From positions 38,746 to 102,745 of the forward strand of contig JBOGOC010000001.1 of NCBI GenBank assembly GCA_050747525.1: DNA of 64,000 bases. Reading direction: 5' to 3'. The stretch comes from JBOGOC01 sp050747525 (lineage in GTDB: Bacteria > Acidobacteriota > Polarisedimenticolia > JACPZX01 > DASXTC01). Made by a program: the position numbers and the translations under genes. Under the pieces are notes generated by a model. That model was not told the DNA's origin and did no database searches. It saw only the letters and a list, made by a program, of their open reading frames with translations. Below, piece by piece: positions 1 through 8,219 of the stretch (within the stretch, counting starts at the first letter, position 1; every line of letters begins with the position of its first letter).

Positions 1-430
1 CCATCAGAGAGTGCACCGCGGGGCGTGGCCGCGCCCATTCGATGACCAGCATCACCACGCCTCCGGCGATCAGGGCCACGGCCACGGTGATCGGATTGAA
101 CAGGTAGGTATGGATCGCGCCGTGGAACAGGAAGCCTGCCACGGCCGCGGGAACGAAGGCCAGGGCCAGGTTGATGACCAGGCCGCGCGAGGCCCCGTCG
201 GGCCTCAGCCCCGTCGCTCCCGCGGCCACCGAGAGCAGGTGCGACCGGTACTCCCAGGCGACCGCCAGGATGGCGCCCAACTGGATGAAGATCTCGAAGG
301 TCTCGGCGGCGCTGCCCGTGTACCTGAGCAGGTGCGCCGCCACGATGAGATGGCCCGTGGAGGAGACGGGGAGGAACTCGGTGACTCCCTCCACCACGCC
401 CAGCACCAGCGCGATCACCAGCGGCGTCAC
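1..430 (-). CDS. uppP: Undecaprenyl-diphosphatase, 5' part only
   Basis: UppP (BacA) dephosphorylates undecaprenyl pyrophosphate in the cytoplasmic membrane and so recycles the lipid carrier for peptidoglycan and other surface polymers. The visible N-terminal 143 residues contain the family signature EGVTEFLPVSSTGHL at about residues 14-28, with the two Glu and the His expected for catalysis, followed by hydrophobic segments. The C-terminal half, including the PGxSRS motif, lies beyond the window. The start is GTG at 430-428; it shares bases with the TGA of the upstream RND exporter (GTGA overlap), which implies translational coupling. The family call is firm; only the end of the gene is unseen. 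Confidence 0.93.
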   Translation of the reverse strand, partial: MTPLVIALVLGVVEGVTEFLPVSSTGHLIVAAHLLRYTGSAAETFEIFIQLGAILAVAWEYRSHLLSVAAGATGLRPDGASRGLVINLALAFVPAAVAGFLFHGAIHTYLFNPITVAVALIAGGVVMLVIEWARPRPAVHSLM

Positions 431-3021
431 GTGATGGCCGGCTCACCGCGTGCCTCGACCACGCGCGAGAAGAGGGGGAACGACATCATCGCCGGCAGAA
501 GGGTGAGCGCCGTGAGCAAACACGCCAGGCTGCCCACCGCCGAGATGATCCCCACGCTGCGCAGCCCCGGATAGTTCGACAGGGCCAGCGAGCCGAACCC
601 CACCACGTTGGTCATCGTGGCCATCGCCACCGCCTTGCCGGTCTCCATGACGCCGGCGTCCACCACGCCGCCATTGAGGCGCATCCGGTGGATGATGTGG
701 ATGCCGTAGTCCACCCCCACGCCGAGGATCATCGTGGCCACGAAGCAGTTGACGAAATTCATCTCGATGCCGGCCAGGCTCATGATGCCGAGCATCCAGA
801 CCACCCCCGTCAGCACCTGCAGGTTGGCCACGATCATCAGGCGCACCGAGCGGAAGTCGAGCCACAGCAGGAAGCTCACCAGGAACAGGCCCAGGGTGAT
901 GGCCAGGCGCGCGTCGTGCGCGAAGATGTCGCGCAGGCGCTTGCTCACCACGTTGACCCCCGTCACCGAGATGGCCGGATCACCCTGCTCCAGCGCTTCC
1001 ACCAGCCCGGGGGGCGCCTCGCGCCGCCAGCGCTTCTCCGCGGGGAACAGGAAGACCGCGGCCCGGTAGCGATCTCCTTCGGCGGACTTGCGGATGTACC
1101 GCTCCAGCAGCGCCCCGAGCTGGCGCCCCTGCAGATCGGCCAGCGTGATCGGCTCGGTGCGCCCCAGCACGTGGCGGAACTCCGCCAGGTAGTCGTCGAA
1201 GGCGTCTTCGCGGAACCCTTCCTCCGCCAGCGCGCGGCGGAAGCTGGCCTCGATGCGGTCCGGATTGAAGTCCCGGTCGCGCCCCTTCTGCAGCGCGTCG
1301 ATCACCTGCTGCTGGCGCGAGGGAGCCGGCAGGTAGGTGAGCACGGAGTCGGTGCCCCGCAGCACCCCCGACTGGAGGAAGGGGTCGGCGGCCGTCTGCA
1401 CGGAGCGGACCTTCTCCACCAGTACGTCCACCGTGGACGCCTCCACCACGGCGATCATGAAGTTGAGGTCCCCCCCGAACAGCCGGGTCATCTTCTCCTG
1501 GGCCAGCACCCCTTTGTTATAGGGAGATCGAAGGTCGCGGATGCTGTCGGAGAAGCCGATGTTCCAGGCCGCCACGCCCAGGATGATGGTGATCACCGTC
1601 AGCACCAGCAGCGACGGGATGGGACGCCGCACCGAGAGAGTGAGCAGCCTCTCGAAGCCGAAGGACTGGATGTACAGCTTGTGGATCTTGTGCTCCCTGC
1701 CGCTGCGTCCTTCGTTCCACTGGATCATGGCCGGCAGCAGGAAGAGGATCGCCACCATGCTCAGCAGGATGCCCGTGCCGATCAGAAAGCCCAGCTCCCA
1801 CAGGCCGCGGAACTCGGTCACACACATCGAGTAGAAGGTCCCCGCCGAGGTGATGGCTCCCGTGAACATCCCCAGCGCCCCTTCCCCCATCATCAGCCGC
1901 GAGGAATCGGCCACCGTGCGCCCCAGTCTCCGCTCCTCGACGTAGCGGGCGTACATGACGATGGTGAAGTCGGTGCCCAGCCCCATCACCATGGCCACGA
2001 ACCCCGAGGAGGCCGAGTTGAGGTGCCCGAAGATGATCCAGGCCACGCCGAAGGTGAGCACCTGCCCCACCATCAGGGGGATGCTGCTGTACATGAGCGC
2101 CCCCAGCCGGCGGTACCCGATGAGATAGAGCGCCAGCACCCCGACGAACGAGAGCACGGCGGTCACCTTCATGTCCGACTTGATCAGATCCGAGTCGGCG
2201 AGCGCCACGATGTACGAGCCGGCGTACTCGCTGGTGACCTCGCTCAGGCCGGGGGGCCCGCCCCCGTCTTCCGCCAGCTCGCGGCGGGCCTCGTCCTCGG
2301 CGGCGTGCAGCGAGCCGACCAGCCGGGCCGTGAAGCCGAGGTCCTGCGAGGACCGATCCGGCTTGATGAGCACCAGCAGCGCCCGATCGTCCTCCGACAG
2401 GAAGTACCCGTCCGCCCCCGGCCGGATGTTCAGCGCGGCCTGGCCCTTCACCAGGTGGCCGATCAGCAGCGGCGCGAGGCCAAAGGGATCGTTGCGCACC
2501 AGGTCCTTGGTGAAGGCGCTCGAGGGGCTCTCCAGGATGCGCCGATCGGCGCTCACCTGCTCACGGATCCCCTGGTCGCTGAGCCTCTGCCGGAGGCTCT
2601 CGATCTCCTCCGGCGGCAGGAACATCAGGGCGAACTTGTGCACCACCTCGAGGAGCTCCCCCTTGCCCCCCAGGCGGTGCTCCACCTGCCGGATGCCGTC
2701 GAGCGCCGACACCTTCTCGGCGAACGCGTCGGCCAGATCCGTGTATTCTTCGGCCGTGTGCCCGGGGGGGGCCTCGAACATGACCGCCACGTAGTCCGCT
2801 CCCCCGAATTCCTGAAGCGCGAGCTTGTAGGCGTCCACGGCGCGGTCCCCTTTGGGGACCAGGTCCAGGATGTCGGTGTTGAGGCGGACGCGGCTGCCCA
2901 GCAGGGCGGCGACGCAGACGATCAGGAAGGTGGCCAGGAAGATGGTCCCCGGATGACGGCGCGAATAGTCCTCGATCCGGAGGAAGAGTCCCTGGCGGCG
3001 CTGCTGGGATCCAATCGGCAT
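427..3021 (-). CDS. RND/MMPL superfamily exporter, HpnN-like
   Basis: Large inner-membrane transporter of about 864 residues. One transmembrane helix near the N-terminus (residues about 20-38) precedes a large periplasmic loop, then a block of about five helices. The same pattern repeats in the second half, the classic duplicated RND layout. Length and organisation match the hopanoid-associated HpnN/MMPL branch, which moves lipids toward the outer membrane; the substrate here is inferred. An ATG at 3081 would add 20 residues, but the ATG at 3021 begins a sensible short cytoplasmic tail before the first helix, with a GGAG about 13 bases upstream. The stop overlaps uppP, so a lipid exporter and a lipid-carrier phosphatase are co-translated. 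No hopanoid cyclase is visible in this window. Confidence 0.85.
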   Translation of the reverse strand: MPIGSQQRRQGLFLRIEDYSRRHPGTIFLATFLIVCVAALLGSRVRLNTDILDLVPKGDRAVDAYKLALQEFGGADYVAVMFEAPPGHTAEEYTDLADAFAEKVSALDGIRQVEHRLGGKGELLEVVHKFALMFLPPEEIESLRQRLSDQGIREQVSADRRILESPSSAFTKDLVRNDPFGLAPLLIGHLVKGQAALNIRPGADGYFLSEDDRALLVLIKPDRSSQDLGFTARLVGSLHAAEDEARRELAEDGGGPPGLSEVTSEYAGSYIVALADSDLIKSDMKVTAVLSFVGVLALYLIGYRRLGALMYSSIPLMVGQVLTFGVAWIIFGHLNSASSGFVAMVMGLGTDFTIVMYARYVEERRLGRTVADSSRLMMGEGALGMFTGAITSAGTFYSMCVTEFRGLWELGFLIGTGILLSMVAILFLLPAMIQWNEGRSGREHKIHKLYIQSFGFERLLTLSVRRPIPSLLVLTVITIILGVAAWNIGFSDSIRDLRSPYNKGVLAQEKMTRLFGGDLNFMIAVVEASTVDVLVEKVRSVQTAADPFLQSGVLRGTDSVLTYLPAPSRQQQVIDALQKGRDRDFNPDRIEASFRRALAEEGFREDAFDDYLAEFRHVLGRTEPITLADLQGRQLGALLERYIRKSAEGDRYRAAVFLFPAEKRWRREAPPGLVEALEQGDPAISVTGVNVVSKRLRDIFAHDARLAITLGLFLVSFLLWLDFRSVRLMIVANLQVLTGVVWMLGIMSLAGIEMNFVNCFVATMILGVGVDYGIHIIHRMRLNGGVVDAGVMETGKAVAMATMTNVVGFGSLALSNYPGLRSVGIISAVGSLACLLTALTLLPAMMSFPLFSRVVEARGEPAIT

Positions 3022-3106
3022 GAACGGAGGCGGGCTCCGGGAAAGGAAGGGAGGGTATCGGCGGGCGTTGCGGGCTGTCAAGGACGCAACGGCCCGTCGT
3101 GACGGC

Positions 3107-3142
3107 CGGAACGCCCCGCCGGGTCGGAACGCCCCGCCGGGT
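3107..3142. repeat. Perfect 18-bp tandem duplication
   Basis: Two adjacent identical 18-base units (3107-3124 and 3125-3142) beginning CGGAACGCC lie between the divergent RND exporter and the BON lipoprotein gene. They are non-coding with the starts chosen here. They could be replication slippage or a paired binding site for a regulator of the divergent genes; nothing else in the sequence decides. Confidence 0.7.
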
Positions 3143-3222
3143 CGCGGCGGCGGGTGGCGTCCTCTATGCTTTCATCCTGCCTACCACGGAATTCCGGCTT
3201 CGGGCCGAACGCGGAGGTGACC

Positions 3223-3762
3223 ATGCAGAGGCGACTGCAGTGGCTTTGCCTGACCGTCCTGGCGTGCATGACCCTGGCCGCCTGCGCGAGCACCGACGAG
3301 ACGGTGACCGCGAACGTGACATCGCGGCTCGCGAAGGACGATGCCGTGCCTCCCGGGACCATCTCGGTGGAGACGCATCAGGGCGTGGTGACGCTGACCG
3401 GCAACGTGGACAGCCCGGAGCAGAAGGCACGGGCCATCGAGGTGGCTCGCACCACCGACGGCGTGCACGACGTGGTGGACCGGATCACCGCCGCCGAGGA
3501 CGGGACCGGCAACGCGCCCGACGCGGATCGCGCCATGGGCGAGGCGGCCGACGACGCGGCCATCACCCAGCAGGTGAAGGCCAGCCTCCTCGACGACGAG
3601 ATGGTGCGCGGCCTGAAGATCGACGTGGACACCCGCGAGGGAGTCGTGTATCTCACGGGTACGGTGGCGTCGGAGGCCGAGAAGGACCGGGCGGTGGAGC
3701 TGGCCCGCCAGGCGGCCGGCGGCCGGCAGGTGCAGGCGAACCTGACGATCCAGCGGACCTGA
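3223..3762 (+). CDS. BON-domain lipoprotein with two BON repeats
   Basis: Predicted periplasmic or outer-membrane lipoprotein of 179 residues. A short signal peptide ends in a lipobox LAAC (Cys at about 21). Two BON domains follow: the first around residues 26-92 contains GVVTLTGNV, the second around 107-175 contains GVVYLTGTV. BON (OsmY-type) domains bind phospholipid or membrane surfaces and often occur in osmotic-stress proteins. The ATG at 3223 is chosen because GGAGGTGA sits five bases upstream and the lipoprotein signal starts there; a longer in-frame reading from 3154 lacks such support. A second BON protein occurs at 46516-47190. Confidence 0.9.
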   Translation: MQRRLQWLCLTVLACMTLAACASTDETVTANVTSRLAKDDAVPPGTISVETHQGVVTLTGNVDSPEQKARAIEVARTTDGVHDVVDRITAAEDGTGNAPDADRAMGEAADDAAITQQVKASLLDDEMVRGLKIDVDTREGVVYLTGTVASEAEKDRAVELARQAAGGRQVQANLTIQRT

Positions 3763-3802
3763 CTCGCGAAGCAAGCGGCACGGCGCCGGTGAGGGGACCG
3801 GT

Positions 3803-4570
3803 ATGGCGGCGGAAGAGGGCGGGGGCTTCAGGGATCACTTCTCCGGAGCGGCCTCTCAGTACGCCGCCTTCCGGCCCCTCTACCCGCCCGCCTTGTTCGA
3901 GACGCTGGCCGGGAATGTGGCGCTCAGGCGGAAGGCGTGGGACTGCGCGACCGGCAACGGCCAGGCGGCACTCGGCCTCGCGCGCCACTTCGATCACGTC
4001 ATCGCCACCGATGCGAGCAGTGAGCAGCTCGCCATGGCGCCCGCTCATGCCGGCGTGACCTACGCGCGGGCCAGGGCCGAGGAGCCTCCCCTGCGCAGCC
4101 GGAGCCTGGACCTGATCACGGTGGCCCAGGCGCTGCACTGGTTCGATCGCCCGGCCTTCTTCGCGGAGGCCCGGCGCGTGCTGGTCCCGGGAGGGCTCCT
4201 GGCGGTCTGGTCGTACGGGCTGGCGGAGATCGATCCCCGGGTGGACCGCATCGTGAGAGCCTTCTACCAGGACGTGGTGGGCCGGTACTGGCCGACCGAG
4301 CGATGGATGGTGGAGAACGGCTACCGCACCATCACCTTTCCCTTCGTGGAGGTCCCGCTCACCTCTCCTCCCATGGAGGCGCTCTGGTCGCTGGAGGACC
4401 TGATGGGGTACCTCGGGACCTGGTCCGCGACCCTGCGCTACCGGGCCGCGCTGGGGCGCGATCCGATCCCCGAGCTGCTGGCCGGCCTGGCGCCGGCCTG
4501 GGGCCGGGAGGATGAGCGGCGCCCCGTGCGATGGCCCCTTTCGATCCGGGCAGGACGCACCACGGGCTAG
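3803..4570 (+). CDS. Class I SAM-dependent methyltransferase
   Basis: 255-residue protein of the methyltransferase-11 type. Motif I is recognisable as WDCATGNGQAALGLA (about residues 46-60), the acidic end of strand 2 as VIATDAS, and the later LDLITVAQALHWFD segment corresponds to motif IV. The HWFD signature is typical of the branch related to trans-aconitate and cyclopropane-type methyltransferases; the substrate cannot be told from sequence. GAGGGGACCGGT precedes the ATG. The gene converges on the MFS gene at 4567-5868, and the two stop codons share the palindrome CTAG. Confidence 0.85.
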   Translation: MAAEEGGGFRDHFSGAASQYAAFRPLYPPALFETLAGNVALRRKAWDCATGNGQAALGLARHFDHVIATDASSEQLAMAPAHAGVTYARARAEEPPLRSRSLDLITVAQALHWFDRPAFFAEARRVLVPGGLLAVWSYGLAEIDPRVDRIVRAFYQDVVGRYWPTERWMVENGYRTITFPFVEVPLTSPPMEALWSLEDLMGYLGTWSATLRYRAALGRDPIPELLAGLAPAWGREDERRPVRWPLSIRAGRTTG

Positions 4571-5868
4571 GACAGCGCCGGATCGCGTGCGGCCTTGCGG
4601 CCGGCTTCGACGTCGACCCACAGGAGCAGCGGCAGGCCCGCCGCGAAGAAGACCAGCACCGAAAGGATGGCGATCCGCTCGCTAGCCGCCAGGCTGGCCA
4701 CCGTCCCGTACACCAGCGGGCCCATCAGCGAGGAGAACTTCCCGCAGATCGAGAAGAACCCGTAGAACTCGGCGTCGCGGCCGGCCGGCACGAAGAGCCG
4801 CATCAGCCCGCGGCTGGCGGCCTGGTTGCTGCCCAGGCCGATCCCCGCCACGAGCGCGATCACCCAGAAGGCTCCCTTCGTGGTGGCGAAGAAGGCGGCC
4901 GTCACCACGCCGCACCACAGGATCAAGGTCAGGATGATGGTGGGCCGCGCCCCGAGGCGATCGGTGATCGGGCCGAACACGAGTGACCCCACCAGGGCCG
5001 TGAGCTGCACCGCCATGAACAGGTACACGGCCTCCAGCATGGAGAAGTGCAGCACCGACACGGCGTAGATGCTGGAGAAGTAGATGACCGTCTCGATGCC
5101 GTCGTTGTAGATGAGAAAGGCCGTCAGGAACTTGAACAGCTCCCTAAGCTGGCGCACATGGCCGAAGGTCTGCCGCAGGCGCGCCCAGCCGACCCACGCC
5201 AGGGAGACCCCGGGTGGCCGCGGCATCGGCCGCGCGCGCTCGCGAAGCCAGAGGAAGGTCGGCAGCGAGAAGACGGCAAAGAAGGCCGCGGTGACGAGGA
5301 ACGACCCGCGGAAGGCCACGTCGTGGCCCTCGCCGAATCCGCCGGACAGGAGCGGAAGACACAGCACCAGAGCCAGCAGCCCCCCGGAGTACCCGAGCGC
5401 GTAGCCGTAGCCCGACAGCCGCCCGACGTTCGTCTCATCGGACAGCTCGGGGAGGAAGCCGTTGTACAGGCCGTTTCCCGCGGCGAAGCCGATGTTGGCC
5501 ACGATGAACAGCCCCATACCGACGATCACGTCCCCTGGCTTCACGAAGAACAGGAGAGCCGTCGGCACGATGCTCATCACCGTGAAGATCAGGAGCCATC
5601 GCTTCTTGCTCGCCTGGTGATCGGCGATGGCGCCCACCCAGGGGGAGATCAGCCCCGAGACCACCATCGAGGCGCTGATGGCGGCTCCCCAGAGCAGGCT
5701 GGCGTGAGGAGAGCCCCCCGCCACGGCCTGGGTGAAGTACACGGCGTAGGCGACCGTGGTGATGAGCGTGGGGAAGGCGGAGTTGGCGAAATCGTAGAGA
5801 CACCAGCTCAGGAGCTCGAACCGGGTTGGCGGAGCGGGCCCGTCAGGATGAGAGCCCGCTCCGCTCAT
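4567..5868 (-). CDS. MFS transporter, UMF1/Atg22-like family
   Basis: 433-residue polytopic protein with about 12 hydrophobic segments. The N-terminal signature SWCLYDFANSAFPTLITT is characteristic of the UMF1 (Atg22-like) branch of the major facilitator superfamily, whose bacterial members are mostly uncharacterised effluxers. It ends four bases inside the convergent methyltransferase gene. Its start lies 160 bases beyond the start of the lipoprotein gene 5872-6705, which ends three bases upstream, so it is probably the last gene of the aspA/lipoprotein transcript. The family call is solid; the substrate is unknown. Confidence 0.88.
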   Translation of the reverse strand: MSGAGSHPDGPAPPTRFELLSWCLYDFANSAFPTLITTVAYAVYFTQAVAGGSPHASLLWGAAISASMVVSGLISPWVGAIADHQASKKRWLLIFTVMSIVPTALLFFVKPGDVIVGMGLFIVANIGFAAGNGLYNGFLPELSDETNVGRLSGYGYALGYSGGLLALVLCLPLLSGGFGEGHDVAFRGSFLVTAAFFAVFSLPTFLWLRERARPMPRPPGVSLAWVGWARLRQTFGHVRQLRELFKFLTAFLIYNDGIETVIYFSSIYAVSVLHFSMLEAVYLFMAVQLTALVGSLVFGPITDRLGARPTIILTLILWCGVVTAAFFATTKGAFWVIALVAGIGLGSNQAASRGLMRLFVPAGRDAEFYGFFSICGKFSSLMGPLVYGTVASLAASERIAILSVLVFFAAGLPLLLWVDVEAGRKAARDPALS

Positions 5869-5871
5869 GTG

Positions 5872-6705
5872 TCAGCCTCGGGTGCTGCGTGCAGGCACCT
5901 TCAGGGCCTCGTCCAGGTGCATCTCGAAGGGGGTGCCGGCCGGGATGTCCACCTGCTCCCCTTCCTTGCCCATCACCACGGCCGTGCCGATGCCGCCGGC
6001 GATGACGCTGCCGATCACCGCGCTCTTGGTGTCCTTGCCGATGATCTTGCCCAGCAGGGCGCCACCGGCGGCCGAGCCGCCGATGATGGCCGCGTTGCGC
6101 TTCTTCTTGCTCTCGGTTGCCGCCGCCAGCGTGCCGACCATCTGCGTGCGGTAGCCGTTCTCGGTCTCGAGGGTATCGAACGCCACGGACAGCTTGGCGT
6201 TCCCCGCGCCCCGCTTGGCCGCCACGGCCTCGGTGACGCGGCCGTGAACGGTGGTGCCGGCCGGGATGACGACCTTGTCGCTCACCACGACGTCTTCCAC
6301 CACGGTGGCCGAGATGGGCTGCTCCACCTGCGCGGTCTTGCTGTTGAGGGTCGTGTCGGTGGCCAGCAGCAGGACCGTCCCCGCCGGCACGCTCACCATC
6401 GCCGGGCGCGGCGGCTCGGCGGGAGGCTGCTGGGCGGGCTGATACGCCGGCGTGGTCGTGGCAGGGCGCGGGGCCTGCTTCTTCGGCGTCGAGGGGGTCT
6501 GCGTCCGCGCGGGCTGCTGCTGAGTGACCTGGGGCTCGGCCTGCTCCTGTTCCTGAGCCTGCTCCTGTGCCGGCGCCTCGGCCGGCTGGTTGCTGCTGTC
6601 TACGGCCGCGGTCTCGGTGGCCTGATCGTGGTTCGTCGTCTGGCCGCATCCCACGAGGATGCCCAGGACGACAACGGCGAACATCCAGCCCATCGTCTTC
6701 TTCAT
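5872..6705 (-). CDS. VPAGT-repeat lipoprotein with glycine-rich core
   Basis: 277-residue lipoprotein. The signal peptide ends ILVGCG (lipid-modified Cys about 20). Residues 30-100 are a Gln/Pro/Ala-rich low-complexity linker. A C-terminal region carries repeated short motifs VPAGT, IPAGTTVHG and IPAGTPF around a glycine-zipper-like segment (IIGGSAAGGALLGKIIG and VIAGGIGTA). No enzyme motif is visible. The same architecture occurs at 28124-28978, so this is a small paralogous family. The ATG overlaps the TGA of aspA as ATGA, and AAGGAGGGACG precedes it inside the aspA coding sequence. Envelope localisation follows from the lipobox; the function is unknown. Confidence 0.8.
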   Translation of the reverse strand: MKKTMGWMFAVVVLGILVGCGQTTNHDQATETAAVDSSNQPAEAPAQEQAQEQEQAEPQVTQQQPARTQTPSTPKKQAPRPATTTPAYQPAQQPPAEPPRPAMVSVPAGTVLLLATDTTLNSKTAQVEQPISATVVEDVVVSDKVVIPAGTTVHGRVTEAVAAKRGAGNAKLSVAFDTLETENGYRTQMVGTLAAATESKKKRNAAIIGGSAAGGALLGKIIGKDTKSAVIGSVIAGGIGTAVVMGKEGEQVDIPAGTPFEMHLDEALKVPARSTRG

Positions 6706-8123
6706 CGTCCCTCCTTGTTGGTTGACTCCTGACCCGTGATGCCCGGCTCCGTCATCTTGATGGGATCCAGCACGCGGGAGAGCTGCTCGTCGGACATCAG
6801 CTTCTTTTCCTTGACCACCTCAGGGATGGTCCTGCCCGTCTTCAGAGCCTCCTTCACCACCTCGGCCCCCTTCGCGTATCCGATGTACGGATTGAGGGCC
6901 GTGACGATGCTGGGAGACAGCTCCGCGAAGCGCCGGCAGCGCGCCTCGTCCGCCTTGAGCCCCTCGATGCAGCGCGTCGTCAGGGTGCTCATGCAGTTCT
7001 TCGTGATCTCGAAAGACATCAGGATGTTGAACGCCATGGCGGGCATCATGACGTTGAGCTCGAGCTGGCCCGCCTGCACCGCGTAGTCGACCACCGCGGC
7101 GTTGCCGGCCACCTGAAACCCCACCATGGCCGCCATCTCCAGGATGGCCGGATTCACCTTGCCCGGCATGATGGACGAGCCGGGCTGCACGGCCGGCAGC
7201 AGCAGCTCCGCCATGCCCGTGATCGGCCCCGAGGCCAGCAGCCTCAGGTCGTTGGTGATCCGGATCAGCTCCAGCGACACGTTCTTCAGCGCCGAGGCCA
7301 CCGCCGCCATCGGCAGGTTGGACTGCATGGCCTCGCGCATGTCGGGGCTGGGGCGCAGGTCCAGCCGCGTGAACTCCTGCATGAGGGAGATGGTCTTCTC
7401 ACGATAGCCGGGCGCCGTGTTGAGACCCGTGCCGGCCGCCGTGCCTCCGATCCCCAGCTCTTCGGCGTGGCGGCATGCCTCGCGCAGGGCCTTGCGTCCC
7501 CGCTCGATGGCCCGGGCGTAGGCGAAGAACTCCTGGCCCAGCCGTATCGGGACCGCATCCTGAAGGTGCGTGCGGCCCGACTTGAGGATGTGATCGAACT
7601 CACGTCCCTTGGCGTCGAGCGCCTTCTCGAGCGCGATCATGGTCTGCGCCAGGTCGCGCTCGCTCAGCAGCGCCGCGACGCGCATGGCGGTGGGATAGGT
7701 GTCGTTGGTGGACTGGCCGAAGTTGACGTGATCGTTGGGGTGCACGACCGTGTAGTCGCCCCGCTTCCCCCCGAGGATCTCGATGGCGCGGTTGGCCAGC
7801 ACCTCGTTGGTGTTCATGTGCTGCGAGACGCCCGCCCCGGCCTGGAAGACGTCCACCACGAACTGGTCGCGCAGGGCACCGGCCAGGATCTCGTCGCACG
7901 CCCGCGCGATGGCGTTGGCCACCTGGGGCTGAATGGCCCCCGCGTCGCGGTTGGCCAGAGCCGACGCCTTCTTCTGGTACATGTAGGCTTCGATCAGCCG
8001 TGGATGGGCCCGCCAGCCGCTGATGGGATAGTTCTCCACGGCGCGCGCGGTCTGGATGCCGTAATAGGCATCGGCCGGCACCTGCTTCTCCCCCAGGGAG
8101 TCCTTCTCTATGCGCCCCGCCAT
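6702..8123 (-). CDS. aspA: Aspartate ammonia-lyase (AspA-type)
   Basis: Member of the fumarase/aspartase superfamily, 473 residues, the normal length. It would reversibly convert L-aspartate to fumarate and ammonia. The N-terminus (RIEKDSLGEKQVPADAYYGI) is typical of aspartases, and the superfamily signature GSSIMPGKVNP is near residue 323. Class II fumarase is the main alternative because GSSIMPGKVNP is shared with FumC, but the N-terminal block favours AspA. The ATG at 8123 is preceded by GGGAGATGG; an in-frame ATG at 8189 would add an unmatched extension. The gene lies about 97 bases after an aldehyde dehydrogenase on the same strand. Confidence 0.87.
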   Translation of the reverse strand: MAGRIEKDSLGEKQVPADAYYGIQTARAVENYPISGWRAHPRLIEAYMYQKKASALANRDAGAIQPQVANAIARACDEILAGALRDQFVVDVFQAGAGVSQHMNTNEVLANRAIEILGGKRGDYTVVHPNDHVNFGQSTNDTYPTAMRVAALLSERDLAQTMIALEKALDAKGREFDHILKSGRTHLQDAVPIRLGQEFFAYARAIERGRKALREACRHAEELGIGGTAAGTGLNTAPGYREKTISLMQEFTRLDLRPSPDMREAMQSNLPMAAVASALKNVSLELIRITNDLRLLASGPITGMAELLLPAVQPGSSIMPGKVNPAILEMAAMVGFQVAGNAAVVDYAVQAGQLELNVMMPAMAFNILMSFEITKNCMSTLTTRCIEGLKADEARCRRFAELSPSIVTALNPYIGYAKGAEVVKEALKTGRTIPEVVKEKKLMSDEQLSRVLDPIKMTEPGITGQESTNKEGR

Positions 8124-8137
8124 GATTCCATCTCCCA

Positions 8138-8160
8138 GGCCCGGTCGGATGAACCGGGCC
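8138..8160 (-). promoter_or_regulatory. Hairpin in the aspA leader
   Basis: A perfect 8-base-pair inverted repeat, GGCCCGGT at 8138-8145 and ACCGGGCC at 8153-8160 with a 7-base loop, sits 14 bases before the aspA ATG in the mRNA. There is no T-run after it, so it is unlikely to be an intrinsic terminator. It may be an mRNA-processing or stability element between the aldehyde dehydrogenase and aspA cistrons, or may affect access to the ribosome-binding site. Confidence 0.45.
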
Positions 8161-8219
8161 AACATAAAGTCCGTGGACAGGGCACGCAACAGGCGCGCCA
8201 GTTCACGAAACGATTGTCG

